From Streptomyces massasporeus (lineage in GTDB: Bacteria; Actinomycetota; Actinomycetes; Streptomycetales; Streptomycetaceae), in assembly GCF_014648995.1 (NCBI RefSeq), contig NZ_BMSE01000001.1, forward strand, positions 682,001-746,000: a DNA stretch of 64,000 bases. The letters run 5' to 3'. This document shows, piece after piece, positions 7,092 to 15,594 of the stretch. How positions within the stretch are numbered: the stretch's first letter is position 1; the number at the start of each line of letters is the position of its first letter. The notes beneath the pieces were generated by a model. The model was not told the DNA's origin. It did no database searches and saw only the letters and a list, made by a program, of their open reading frames with translations. Position numbers and translations under genes: made by a program.

Positions 7092-9383
7092 ATGACCGAC
7101 TTCGCACCCGATGCCATCACCCTGACCGGAGCACGCGAGAACAACCTCAAGGACGTCACCCTCCGCATCCCGAAAGGCCGGCTGACCGTGTTCACCGGCG
7201 TTTCGGGATCGGGGAAGTCGTCCGTCGTCTTCGACACGATCGCGGTGGAGTCGCAGCGCCAGCTCAACGAGACCTACCCGTGGTTCGTCCGCAACCGGCT
7301 GCCCAAGTTCGAGCGGCCGCACGCGGACGGCCTGGAGGACCTCACCCCGGCGATCGTCGTCGACCAGCGGCAGGTCGGCGGCCACTCCCGGTCGACCGTC
7401 GGCACCATGACGGACGTCTACTCGGTGATCCGGGTGCTGTTCTCCCGGCACGGCACCCCGAGCGCCGGACCGGCAACGGCCTACTCGTTCAACGACCCGT
7501 CGGGCATGTGCCCCGAGTGCGACGGTCTCGGCCGGACGGTACGGCCCGACTGGGACCGCATCCTGGATCCGGACCGCTCCCTCGCCGACGGGGCGGTCCG
7601 CTTCCCGCCGTTCGCCGCCGGGACCTGGCAGGGCCAGGCGTACACGAACAGCGACGACCTCGACCCGCACAAGCCGGTGGGGCGGTTCACGGCCGCCGAG
7701 CGGGAGTTCCTCATGCGCGGACGGCCCGGCAGCAAGGTCACCGTCAACGGCAGCGGCGGCACCTGGACCACCGAGTACGAGGGGCTGGCCGTCCGCTTCG
7801 AGCGGCTGTACCTGAAGCGGGACCTGTCGGCCATGAGCCAGAAGACCCGGGACCTGGTCCGAGCGTTCCTGGTGGAGGGCACCTGCCCGGGCTGCCGCGG
7901 GGCACGGCTGAACGCGGCGGCGCTCGTGACCCGGATCAACGGCCGGTCGATCGCCGACTGCGTCCGCATGCAGGTCACCGACCTGATCGCCGTACTGAAC
8001 GAGATCGACGACCCGGTGGCCGGGCCGATCGCCTCGGCCGCCGTTTCGGCTCTGGAGCGCATCGAGGCGATCGGCCTCGGCTATCTGAGCCTCGACCGGG
8101 AGACCGCCACGCTCAGCGGCGGGGAGGGGCAGCGGCTGAAGACCGTGCGGCACCTCGGCTCCAGCCTGACCGGCATGACGTACATCTTCGACGAGCCGAG
8201 CGTCGGTCTGCACCCGCGGGACGTGGGCCGCCTCGGCGACCTGCTGCTGCGGCTGCGCGACAAGGGGAACACCGTGCTGGTCGTCGAGCACGACCCGGAT
8301 GTCATCGCGCTCGCCGACCACGTCGTCGACATGGGGCCGGGCGCCGGTGCCGGTGGCGGCACAGTGGTCTTCGAGGGGACCCCGCGGGAACTGGCCTCCT
8401 CCGGCACGCTCACCGGGCGCTGCCTGCGCACCCGCACGGCGGTCAAGGACGAGGTGCGGGAGCCCACCGGTGAGCTGTGGGTCAAGGGCGCCGACCGGCA
8501 CAACCTGCGGGACGTGACCGTACGGTTCCCGGCCGGGGTGCTCACCGCCGTGACCGGGGTCGCCGGGTCGGGAAAGAGCACCCTGGCAGCGGAGTTCACG
8601 GCCGCGCACGAGGAGGCCGTGGTCGTCGACCAGTCGTCGATCGGCATCTCGGGCCGCTCCACCCCGGCGACCTACCTGGGGATCATGGACACGGTCCGGA
8701 AGGTCTTCGCCCGCGGGACGGGGGCCGAGGCGGGCCTGTTCAGCTTCAACTCCCACGGCGCCTGCGGCACCTGTGAGGGCCGGGGCGTCATCTACACCGA
8801 CCTCGCCTTCATGGACCCGGTGACGACGACCTGCCACGACTGCGAGGGGCGGCGCTTCAAGGAGGAGGTGCTGCGGCTGACCGTGCGGGGCAGTTCCGTC
8901 GCGGACGTCCTGGAGATGACGGCCGAGCAGGCCCTCGGCTTCTTCGACGACCCGGGCGTACGGCGCCGGCTGAGCGCCCTGCGGGACGTCGGACTCACGT
9001 ACCTCACCCTCGGCCAGCCCCTCTCCACCCTCTCCGGCGGCGAGCGGCAGCGCATCAAGCTGGCCACGCGACTGCACCGGACGGGCGCGGTCTACGTGCT
9101 CGACGAACCGACGACCGGCCTGCACATGGCGGACGTGGAGGGCCTCGTCGCCCTGCTGGACAGGCTGGTCGACGCGGGCAACACGGTCGTGGTGGTCGAG
9201 CACAACCTGGCCGTGGTCGCCCGCGCCGACTGGGTGATCGACCTGGGCCCGGACGGCGGCCGGGACGGCGGCCGGATCGTCTTCGAGGGGACGCCCCGGC
9301 ATCTCCTGGCGGCGGCGGGTTCGTTCACCGGGGAGCATCTGCGGCGGGCGGTGGGGTCGGCGGGCGCCGGCTCGGCGGGTTGA
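7092..9383 (+). CDS. UvrA-like excinuclease paralogue (short form)
   Basis: The 763-residue protein has the UvrA fold: Walker A GVSGSGKS (36-43), zinc-site pairs CPECDGLG and CPGCRGAR, signature LSGGEGQRLK, a second Walker A GVAGSGKS, CGTCEGRG and CHDCEGRR, then LSGGERQRIKLAT and LDEPTTGLH. It is about 200 residues shorter than housekeeping UvrA, the size expected for class II UvrA or drug-resistance paralogues, which usually lack part of the UvrB-binding insertion. It starts 10 bp after the ABC-F stop, so the two are probably co-transcribed. A role in tolerance to DNA-binding drugs is an inference. Confidence 0.9.
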   Translation: MTDFAPDAITLTGARENNLKDVTLRIPKGRLTVFTGVSGSGKSSVVFDTIAVESQRQLNETYPWFVRNRLPKFERPHADGLEDLTPAIVVDQRQVGGHSRSTVGTMTDVYSVIRVLFSRHGTPSAGPATAYSFNDPSGMCPECDGLGRTVRPDWDRILDPDRSLADGAVRFPPFAAGTWQGQAYTNSDDLDPHKPVGRFTAAEREFLMRGRPGSKVTVNGSGGTWTTEYEGLAVRFERLYLKRDLSAMSQKTRDLVRAFLVEGTCPGCRGARLNAAALVTRINGRSIADCVRMQVTDLIAVLNEIDDPVAGPIASAAVSALERIEAIGLGYLSLDRETATLSGGEGQRLKTVRHLGSSLTGMTYIFDEPSVGLHPRDVGRLGDLLLRLRDKGNTVLVVEHDPDVIALADHVVDMGPGAGAGGGTVVFEGTPRELASSGTLTGRCLRTRTAVKDEVREPTGELWVKGADRHNLRDVTVRFPAGVLTAVTGVAGSGKSTLAAEFTAAHEEAVVVDQSSIGISGRSTPATYLGIMDTVRKVFARGTGAEAGLFSFNSHGACGTCEGRGVIYTDLAFMDPVTTTCHDCEGRRFKEEVLRLTVRGSSVADVLEMTAEQALGFFDDPGVRRRLSALRDVGLTYLTLGQPLSTLSGGERQRIKLATRLHRTGAVYVLDEPTTGLHMADVEGLVALLDRLVDAGNTVVVVEHNLAVVARADWVIDLGPDGGRDGGRIVFEGTPRHLLAAAGSFTGEHLRRAVGSAGAGSAG

Positions 9384-9574
9384 GTTCGGGGGGACGTGGA
9401 CGGGGTACTGGCGGGTGGTGGAGCAGCCCCTCCCTGTCTCCGCCGCTCCCCGGGGCTGTCCTCTCCCCCGTTCGCCCTGCATGATGGCGGCCGACGCCCG
9501 ACGGGTTCCGGTCGATCCCGGAAAGCTCCGCCGGTGCGGTCCCGACACGTCCCATCCGATACGGAGTCACGCTC

Positions 9575-10351
9575 GTGCCCAGCAAGAAGGCCCTCGTCCG
9601 CCGCCCCAGCCCGCGCCTCGCCGAAGGGCTGGTGACGCACATCGAGCGGGAGAAGGTCGACGTCGACCTCGCCGTCGAGCAGTGGGAGGCGTACGTGGAG
9701 GCCCTGCGCACGCACGGCTGGGAGACCATCGAGGTGGACCCCGCCGACGACTGCCCGGACTCGGTGTTCGTCGAGGACACGGTCGTGATGTACAAGAACG
9801 TGGCCCTGATCGCGCGCCCGGGCGCGGACTCCCGGCGCGAGGAGACCGCCGGGGTCGAGGAGGCCGTCGCCGGTCTGGGCTGCTCGGTGAACTGGATCTG
9901 GGACCCGGGCACCCTGGAGGGCGGGGACGTCCTGAAGATCGGCGACACCGTCTACGTGGGCCGGGGCGGTCGCACCAACGCCGACGGCGTCCGGCAGCTG
10001 CGCGCCGCGTTCGAGCCGCTCGGCGCGCGGGTCGTCTCCGCGCCGGTGAGCAAGGTCCTGCACCTGAAGTCGGCGGTCACGGCGCTGCCGGACGGCACGG
10101 TCATCGGGCACATCCCCAAGATGGACACGCCCTCGCTGTTCGCGCGCTTCCTGCCGGTCCCCGAGGAGGCCGGCTCGCACGTCGTCCTGCTCGGCGGCGA
10201 CAAACTGCTGATGGCGGCGAGCGCGCCGAAGACCGCCGAGCTGTTCGCCGACCTCGGGTACGAACCGGTCGTCGTGGACATCGGCGAGTTCGAGAAGCTC
10301 GAGGGATGTGTGACGTGCCTCTCGGTGCGACTGCGGGAGCTGTACGTCTGA
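9575..10351 (+). CDS. ddaH: N(G),N(G)-dimethylarginine dimethylaminohydrolase
   Basis: The 258-residue protein starts at a GTG with ACGGAG upstream. It shows the guanidino-modifying-enzyme pattern: DSVFVEDT, EGGDVLKIG, the catalytic His in VLHLKSAV, and the terminal nucleophile in EGCVTCLSVRLREL (Cys248 corresponds to the catalytic cysteine). It hydrolyses dimethylarginine or a related guanidino compound to citrulline plus an amine. The gene is monocistronic and is followed at once by a terminator-like hairpin. Confidence 0.9.
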   Translation: MPSKKALVRRPSPRLAEGLVTHIEREKVDVDLAVEQWEAYVEALRTHGWETIEVDPADDCPDSVFVEDTVVMYKNVALIARPGADSRREETAGVEEAVAGLGCSVNWIWDPGTLEGGDVLKIGDTVYVGRGGRTNADGVRQLRAAFEPLGARVVSAPVSKVLHLKSAVTALPDGTVIGHIPKMDTPSLFARFLPVPEEAGSHVVLLGGDKLLMAASAPKTAELFADLGYEPVVVDIGEFEKLEGCVTCLSVRLRELYV

Positions 10352-10376
10352 CCGGACGCGCACATTCCCCGTCCGG
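10352..10376 (+). terminator. Hairpin immediately after ddaH
   Basis: CCGGACG (10352-10358) pairs with CGTCCGG (10370-10376) around an 11-base loop, starting right after the ddaH stop codon. There is no U-run, as is usual in Streptomyces. Confidence 0.45.
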
Positions 10377-10453
10377 GCTCCCGACCTGCGGGTCAGGGGA
10401 ACCCGACACACGGCTGGGCGACCCCGCTGATCAGCGGCCTTTACGGCACCCTT

Positions 10454-10503
10454 AACCTACGGCCTCGTAACCTACGGCAACGTAGCCTACGATGCCGTAG
10501 GTT
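10454..10503 (+). promoter_or_regulatory. Three phased operators upstream of the desaturase gene
   Basis: Three copies of CTACG-N4-CGTA(G/A) start at 10457, 10472 and 10487, exactly 15 bp apart. The second (spacer GCAA) and third (ATGC) have perfect CTACG/CGTAG arms; the first ends in A. Together, bases 10469-10503 form a 35-bp near-perfect palindrome that fails only at the centre and at one symmetric pair. This is the style of a TetR-family operator. It lies 40 bp ahead of the desaturase start and so probably controls it. The regulator is not adjacent. Confidence 0.7.
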
Positions 10504-10543
10504 CACAGCTCACCGCTCATCCGCTTGTCCCCCTGGAGAGTCC

Positions 10544-11521
10544 ATGACGATCACCACTCCCCACCTCGGCAGCCCGGCCGGCGCCTGGACCGACGCCCAG
10601 CTGCTGTATGCCCTGGAGGAAGTGGTCGAGAAGGAACTCAACCGGCATCTGAAGGTCGCCAAGGACTGGATGCCGCACGAGTACGTGCCCTTCAGCGACG
10701 GGCGCAACTTCCCCGGTCTCTTCGAAGACGGCGAGGCCTGGGAGAAGGAGCAGTCCAAGGTCACCGAGGTCGGGCGCATCGCGCTCGTCGTCAACCTTCT
10801 CACCGAGGACAACCTGCCCAGCTACCACCACGAGATCGCCTCGCTGTTCGGCCGCGACGGCGCCTGGGGCACCTGGGTGCACCGCTGGACCGCGGAGGAG
10901 GGCCGGCACGGCATCGTGATGCGCGACTACCTGCTCACCTCGCGCGCCGTGGACCCGGACAAGCTGGAGGAATTCCGGATGTCCCACATGAGCGAGGGCT
11001 TCGAGTCGGACAACCGGCACTCGATGCTGCACTCGGTCGCCTACGTGGCCTTCCAGGAGCTCGCGACCCGCGTCTCGCACCGCAACACCGGCCACCAGTC
11101 CGGGGACCCGGTCTGCGACCGCATGCTGGCGCGCATCGCCACCGACGAGAACCTGCACATGGTCTTCTACCGGAACCTGCTGAAGGCGGCTTTCGAGCTG
11201 GCGCCCGACCTGACGATGATGGCGGTGCGCGACGTCATCGTGAACTTCCGGATGCCCGGCCACGGCATGCCCGGCTTCGAGCGGGCCGCCGCGCAGATGG
11301 CGATCGGCGAGATCTACAACATGCGCATCCACCACGACGACGTGCTCCAGCCCGTGCTGCGCTTCCTGAAGGTCATGGAGATCGACGGCCTGGGCCCCGA
11401 GGGCCGCAAGGCGCAGGAGGAGCTCGGCCTGTTCATGGGCGGTCTGGACTCCGAGGCATCGAAGTTCGACGAGAAGCTGGCCGCCCGCAAGGCCCGCATG
11501 GCGGCCCGGGCCGGCGCCTGA
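10544..11521 (+). CDS. Acyl-ACP desaturase (soluble stearoyl-ACP desaturase type)
   Basis: The 325-residue protein carries the di-iron motifs of the soluble desaturase family: Glu88 in EDNLPSYHHE, TAEEGRHG (Glu119 and His122) and DENLHMVFYR (Glu202 and His205). It introduces a double bond into acyl-ACP using ferredoxin and oxygen, so it would tune membrane fluidity. The ATG is preceded by CTGGAGAG. It is flanked by a striking triple operator upstream and a strong terminator downstream, which marks it as a tightly regulated single-gene unit. Lipid-responsive control is inferred. Confidence 0.93.
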   Translation: MTITTPHLGSPAGAWTDAQLLYALEEVVEKELNRHLKVAKDWMPHEYVPFSDGRNFPGLFEDGEAWEKEQSKVTEVGRIALVVNLLTEDNLPSYHHEIASLFGRDGAWGTWVHRWTAEEGRHGIVMRDYLLTSRAVDPDKLEEFRMSHMSEGFESDNRHSMLHSVAYVAFQELATRVSHRNTGHQSGDPVCDRMLARIATDENLHMVFYRNLLKAAFELAPDLTMMAVRDVIVNFRMPGHGMPGFERAAAQMAIGEIYNMRIHHDDVLQPVLRFLKVMEIDGLGPEGRKAQEELGLFMGGLDSEASKFDEKLAARKARMAARAGA

Positions 11522-11543
11522 CGCCGACCGGCACCCACGCAGA

Positions 11544-11578
11544 CAGGGCCCCGGCCGCCACGAGCGGCCGGGGCCCTG
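11544..11578 (+). terminator. Strong 15-bp terminator hairpin after the desaturase gene
   Basis: CAGGGCCCCGGCCGC (11544-11558) and its exact complement (11564-11578) form a perfect 15-bp stem with a 5-base loop, 22 bases past the desaturase stop. It probably also stops transcription arriving from the convergent WhiB-like gene. Confidence 0.8.
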
Positions 11579-11610
11579 CGCGTTCCGGCAGCGGACAGCG
11601 CGGAACCCCG

Positions 11611-11692
11611 CTCCCGTGGCGGGCCCCACCCCCGTGGCGGGCCCCACTCCCCTGGCGGGCCCACCCCCGTGGCGGCTCCCACTCCCCTGGCG
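11611..11692. repeat. Degenerate 18-bp tandem repeats
   Basis: About five imperfect copies of CCGTGGCGGGCCCCAC plus two to three bases follow one another between the desaturase terminator and the 3' end of the WhiB-like gene. They are non-coding and probably arose by replication slippage. Confidence 0.6.
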
Positions 11693-11693
11693 A

Positions 11694-11939
11694 CTACCGC
11701 GACACGCGTCGCAGCTCCAGCCGCTCCTTCTCCGAAAGGCCGCCCCAGACGCCGAAGCGCTCGTCGTGGTCCAGCGCGTACTCCAGGCAGGCCGCGCGGA
11801 TCGGGCACATACCGCAGATCCGCTTCGCCTCCCGCACCGAACTGCCCGGCTCGGGGAAGAAGAAGTCCGCCCCCGTCTGCGCGCACAACGCCTCTTGCTG
11901 CCATTCGAGTTCGGGCGAGGTGATCGTGTCGATGTGCAT
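11694..11939 (-). CDS. WhiB-like iron-sulfur regulatory protein
   Basis: From the ATG at 11939 the protein is 81 residues, with the four cysteines of the family: Cys19 in EALCAQ, then Cys42, Cys45 and Cys51 in CGMCPIRAAC. These are expected to ligate a [4Fe-4S] cluster. The GVWGG turn (FGVWGGLSEKER) and a basic C-terminus (LELRRVSR) follow, as in DNA-interacting Wbl proteins that bind the principal sigma factor. The frame is open upstream, but this start gives the usual family size. From memory, S. coelicolor has a wbl gene at the corresponding place (SCO6715, wblH); I leave the symbol blank. Confidence 0.92.
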   Translation of the reverse strand: MHIDTITSPELEWQQEALCAQTGADFFFPEPGSSVREAKRICGMCPIRAACLEYALDHDERFGVWGGLSEKERLELRRVSR

Positions 11940-12174
11940 GCCCGAAAGCGTCGCGGGCGCCGAAAAACGTTCGATCAACGCGGGATCAACACGGCGTTCA
12001 CAGGCCCCGGCCGCATCGATGGTGCCCCGCCGGACGAGGCCGGCGCACGGCGGCGCGCGGCGGCACGGGGAAACATCCGAAACCCGCCGCGGCCGCGCTC
12101 CGGCGGCGGTCGGCACCGCGCGGTGGAAGACTCGGCAGTGCAGACGACGGGCCCCCTGTGCGAGGAGGGCGACG

Positions 12175-12960
12175 ATGCTCACCACCCGTTACGTCACCGG
12201 CGCTCCGAACTGGATCGATCTCGGCACCCCCGACATCGACGGCGCCGCCGCCTTCTACGGCGGGCTGTTCGGCTGGCGGTTCCAGCCGGGCGGCCCGGAG
12301 GTCGGCGGGTACGGCCTGTTCCGGCTCGGGGGCAGGGCGGCCGCCGGAGGCATGCAGACCACGCCGGAGCAGGGCCCGCCGTCCTGGACGGTGTACTTCC
12401 AGTCGCCGGACGCGGACGCCACGGCCCGGGCGGCCGAGCAGGCGCACGGCGCGGTGACGGTGCAGCCGATGGACGTCCAGGACCTGGGCCGGATGGCGAT
12501 CCTCGCGGACCAGGCCGGGGTGCCCTTCGGGGTGTGGCAGCCGGGCCGCAACAAGGGCCTGGAGGTCGTCCAGGAGCACGGCTCGCTGTGCTGGGTCGAG
12601 CTGTACACGGCGGACGTCCCGGCCACGGCGGCCTTCTACCACTCCGTGCTCGGTCTGGAGACCTTCGGCGCGGACTTCGCCGGTGGCACGTACACCACGT
12701 TCAACCCCGCCGGGGAGAGCGAGGACGCCATGTTCGGCGGTGTCGTCCCGCTGGCCGACGACCCGGGCGAGGAGGAGGCGTACTGGCTGCCGTACTTCGA
12801 GGTCGCCGACCCGGACGCCATCGTGGCCAGGGCCGACGAACTGGGTGGCACGGTCCGCCTCCCCGCGACGGACCTCCCGTCCGTCGGCCGCCTCGCCAAA
12901 CTCGCCGACCCGTACGGCGCCCGCTTCGCGGTGATCCGCAGCGAGCCGCAGCAGGGCTGA
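12175..12960 (+). CDS. VOC (glyoxalase/bleomycin-resistance fold) family protein
   Basis: The 261-residue protein starts at an ATG behind GAGGAGGG and contains two vicinal-oxygen-chelate domains. The first begins NWIDLGTPDIDGAAAFYGGLF and the second WVELYTADVPATAAFYHSVL, each ending in a PFGVW or YGARFAV strand. Two-domain proteins of this type are common in Streptomyces, and S. coelicolor relatives are often called hydroxylases without evidence. I cannot tell which of lyase, dioxygenase or binding protein it is. Confidence 0.88.
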   Translation: MLTTRYVTGAPNWIDLGTPDIDGAAAFYGGLFGWRFQPGGPEVGGYGLFRLGGRAAAGGMQTTPEQGPPSWTVYFQSPDADATARAAEQAHGAVTVQPMDVQDLGRMAILADQAGVPFGVWQPGRNKGLEVVQEHGSLCWVELYTADVPATAAFYHSVLGLETFGADFAGGTYTTFNPAGESEDAMFGGVVPLADDPGEEEAYWLPYFEVADPDAIVARADELGGTVRLPATDLPSVGRLAKLADPYGARFAVIRSEPQQG

Positions 12961-13026
12961 GACCGGCCGAGACCCGTCACTGAGACCGGCCGAGACCCGT
13001 CACTGAGAGCGGCCGAGGCCTGTCAC
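12958..13026. repeat. Three tandem 23-bp repeats at the VOC stop codon
   Basis: The 23-bp unit beginning TGAGACCGGCCGAGACC occurs at 12958-12980 and 12981-13003 as near-exact copies, and in diverged form at 13004-13026. The first copy starts with the VOC gene's own stop codon. The rest of the gap to 13249 is GC-rich with no gene that I can support. Confidence 0.7.
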
Positions 13027-13249
13027 GAAGAGCGGCATCCGCCGCGCGAGGCCGGGCGCCACGGGTACGGGCTCTCGCCCTCCGCCCGGCTCGGGCTCGG
13101 CTTCGCCGTACCACCGGCGGCCCGGCCGGCCGAGGCTCCCGGGCGGCGGGCCGGGACGCCCGCACCTCACGCCGAGCCGCTCGGCGGCCCGATAAGCCCA
13201 CCGGACGCCGAGCCGCCTCCGGCGACGACGCCCTCTGCCGGCGCGGCCC

Positions 13250-14287
13250 CTACGCCGACCCCCGCCGCACCAGCGTCGTCGGCAGCACCACGCTCGAAGG
13301 GGTCGCCCCGACTCCCTCCCTCGGGGCGTCCCGGTCGAGGCCGCGCAGGAGCAGGCGGGCCATCAGGCGGCCCATCTCCTCTATGTCCTGACGGACCGTC
13401 GTGAGGGGCGGATCGGTCTGTTCCGCGACGGGCCGCATGTCGTCGAAGCCGATCACGGCCACGTCGTCGGGGACCCGGCGGCCCGAGCCGCGCAGGACGC
13501 GCAGCGCCCCGGAGGCCATGAGGTCGTTGGCGGCGAACACCGCGTCCACGTCCGGGCAGCGCTCCAGAAGCTCGCGCATCGCCCGCTCGCCGCCGGCCGG
13601 GGTGAAGTCGGCCTCGGCGATCAGCCGCGGGTCGGCGTCCACCATGACGTCCCGGTAGCCGTCGAGGCGGTCCGCGGCGGAGGTCTGGTCGAGGGCGCCG
13701 GTGATGTGCGCGATCCAGGTGCGGCCGAGACCGGCCAGGTGGCGGACGGCGTCGCGGGCACCGCCGCGGTTGTCGCTGTCGACGTAGACCACCTCGCGCC
13801 GGTCACCGCTCCAGCCGGGCCGCCCGCCGAAGACGGTGGGGATGCCGGCCCGCTGGATCAGCTCCGGCAGCGGGTCGTCGAGGTGCAGGGAGAAGACGAG
13901 GGCCCCGTCGACATGTCCGCCGGCGAGGTAGCGGGCGACCCGGGCGTGGTCGTCCCGGCCCTCCGTGAGCAGCAGCACGAGCTGGTTGTCGTGGGCGGTG
14001 AGCTCCTTGCTGATGCCGCGCAACTGGAGCGCGAAGAACGGGTCGGCGAAGACCCGGGTCTCCGGTTCGGCGACGACGACCGCGATCGCGTCGTGCCGCC
14101 GGGTCACCAGGGAGCGGGCGGCCTGGTTGGGCACGTACCCGAGCTCGTCGACGGCCTTGCGGACCCGCTCCACGAGGACGTCCCGCACCCCGTCCCCGCC
14201 GTTGACCACGCGGGACACGGTGGCCCGCGAGACACCGGCCCGGGCGGCCACGGCCTCCAGGGTGGGACGCGGCGCTGTGTCGGTCAC
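13250..14287 (-). CDS. LacI-family transcriptional regulator
   Basis: From a GTG at 14287 with GAGGAG upstream, the protein is 345 residues. It opens with the LacI helix-turn-helix and hinge (LEAVAARAGVSRATVSRVVN, then LGYVPNQAARSLVTRR) and continues with a periplasmic-binding-protein-like sugar domain (VFGGRPGW, IGFDDM, TTVRQDIEEMG). It sits in tandem downstream of the laccase gene on the same strand. A perfect GAGAGCGCTCTC operator 57 bases upstream of its start suggests autoregulation. A sugar or sugar-derived inducer is likely. Confidence 0.92.
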   Translation of the reverse strand: MTDTAPRPTLEAVAARAGVSRATVSRVVNGGDGVRDVLVERVRKAVDELGYVPNQAARSLVTRRHDAIAVVVAEPETRVFADPFFALQLRGISKELTAHDNQLVLLLTEGRDDHARVARYLAGGHVDGALVFSLHLDDPLPELIQRAGIPTVFGGRPGWSGDRREVVYVDSDNRGGARDAVRHLAGLGRTWIAHITGALDQTSAADRLDGYRDVMVDADPRLIAEADFTPAGGERAMRELLERCPDVDAVFAANDLMASGALRVLRGSGRRVPDDVAVIGFDDMRPVAEQTDPPLTTVRQDIEEMGRLMARLLLRGLDRDAPREGVGATPSSVVLPTTLVRRGSA

Positions 14288-14344
14288 TTCGGGGCTCCTC
14301 ACCTGCGGCTGCGGATCAGGATAGCCCCGGACACACAGCGTGGT

Positions 14345-14356
14345 GAGAGCGCTCTC
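14345..14356. promoter_or_regulatory. LacI-type operator GAGAGCGCTCTC
   Basis: A perfect 12-bp palindrome with the central CGCG-containing core typical of Streptomyces LacI-family operators. It lies between the laccase stop (14395) and the LacI-family gene start (14287), the right place for autoregulation. Confidence 0.7.
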
Positions 14357-14394
14357 GCGTGCCGATCGGCGCGGACGGGGAGAGCAGCCGCCCG

Positions 14395-15405
14395 TCAGTG
14401 CTCGTGGCCGGCGCCCGCCGGCTCCTCCCCATGCTCGTGCCCGCCACCGGCCGGCTCCTGGCCGTGCTCGTGCGGGTCGTACCCCGGAATGGTGCCGTCC
14501 GGCTTCTTCACCAGGAACAGTCCGACCATCCCCATGTCGGAGTGGCTCTGGACGTGACAGTGGTACATCCAGGCGCCGGCACCGACCCCCTCCCCCGCGA
14601 TCACCTGGAAGCCGAAGGAGTCCGCCGGGCCCGTGATCTTGTTGTCGATGACCTGGCTGGGGTCCTCGGGGCCGGTCAGCATGCCGGTGCGGTTGTCCGC
14701 CCAGCGGTGACCGTGCATGTGGAACGTGTGGTAGAACTCGCCGTGCGTGATCACGACGAACTCCACGCGATCCCCCACCGTGGCCTCGAAGTTCGGCCCG
14801 GAGTGCGGCGGCTTGTTGTTGATGCGCATGTCGTTGAAGACGACCGTGTGCGTCCGGTCGGGCAGGACGTCGCCCTTGCGGCGGACGACGACCGGGCCGA
14901 ACAGGCCCTTCTGCAGCCCCACGGTGCCGTGTTCCGTGCCGACGACGTGGTCGTGGTAGTGCCAGTAGCCCGCGCTGCCCGAGCGCCAGGTGCCGTCCCC
15001 CCGGCGTCCGGGGGCGTGGGTGCGCCAGGTGTAGGTGCGGGTGCCGCCCGGCTCGACATGACTGCGGTTCATCTTCGTGCCGTCGCTGGTGATCTCGTAG
15101 TCCAGGCCGTGGACGTGCAGGCTGACGTCCACGTCCATGGTGTTCTCGAACTCGACGTGCAGTGTGTCGCCTTCGTTGAGCTCGATCAGCGGGCCGGGGA
15201 TGCTCGCCTTGCCCTTCTCCAGGCCGTAGCCCATCTGCCCGTCGGGGAGCTTCTCGGCGTAGAGCTTGATGCGCTTCACCTCGCCCCCGGCGGGCGCCGT
15301 CTTCGCCGGTCCGGCGGCGCTCACGGCCTCCGGCGCCACGGACAACGATGTCGCGACGGCCGCGCCGCCCAGCAGGACCCGCCGGTTGAAGCTGCGTCTG
15401 TCCAT
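14395..15405 (-). CDS. Two-domain small laccase (multicopper oxidase)
   Basis: The 336-residue precursor starts with a Tat signal ([18 protein letters not shown]) and has GGGGAG before its ATG. Copper ligands sit in HVHG (97-100), WHYHDH (148-153), HTFHMHGH and [12 protein letters not shown], the set that builds the type 1 and trinuclear sites in two-domain laccases. These work as trimers and oxidise phenols with reduction of oxygen to water. It corresponds to the S. coelicolor small laccase SLAC (SCO6712). The C-terminus carries an unusual His-rich tail of HEHG/HEH repeats, a probable copper store or metal-binding extension. Its neighbours suggest secreted redox chemistry. Confidence 0.94.
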   Translation of the reverse strand: MDRRSFNRRVLLGGAAVATSLSVAPEAVSAAGPAKTAPAGGEVKRIKLYAEKLPDGQMGYGLEKGKASIPGPLIELNEGDTLHVEFENTMDVDVSLHVHGLDYEITSDGTKMNRSHVEPGGTRTYTWRTHAPGRRGDGTWRSGSAGYWHYHDHVVGTEHGTVGLQKGLFGPVVVRRKGDVLPDRTHTVVFNDMRINNKPPHSGPNFEATVGDRVEFVVITHGEFYHTFHMHGHRWADNRTGMLTGPEDPSQVIDNKITGPADSFGFQVIAGEGVGAGAWMYHCHVQSHSDMGMVGLFLVKKPDGTIPGYDPHEHGQEPAGGGHEHGEEPAGAGHEH

Positions 15406-15594
15406 GCGGAACTCCCCACCCTGGTAAGGCATTTACGGAGGCGTACCTGTGATGAACCTGTGCGACGGTACCGGCCGGGCTCCCGTTTATCCACACTCAA
15501 GACAAAGTTGGTGCCATCCCGGTCATAGGTATTGGCGAGATGCGCAAAGGGGTTTAGCTTCCTTGGCGGTGTTGCTGTGACCGAGGAGGTGCCC

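Noticed and set aside
7092..9383. Housekeeping UvrA
   Set aside because: It is about 200 residues too short and follows an ABC-F resistance gene. A class II or resistance-type paralogue fits better.
15532..15594. A longer N-terminus for the ThuA/sugar dehydrogenase
   Set aside because: The frame is open, but GAGGAGGTG lies just before the ATG at 15595 and the signal peptide begins properly there.
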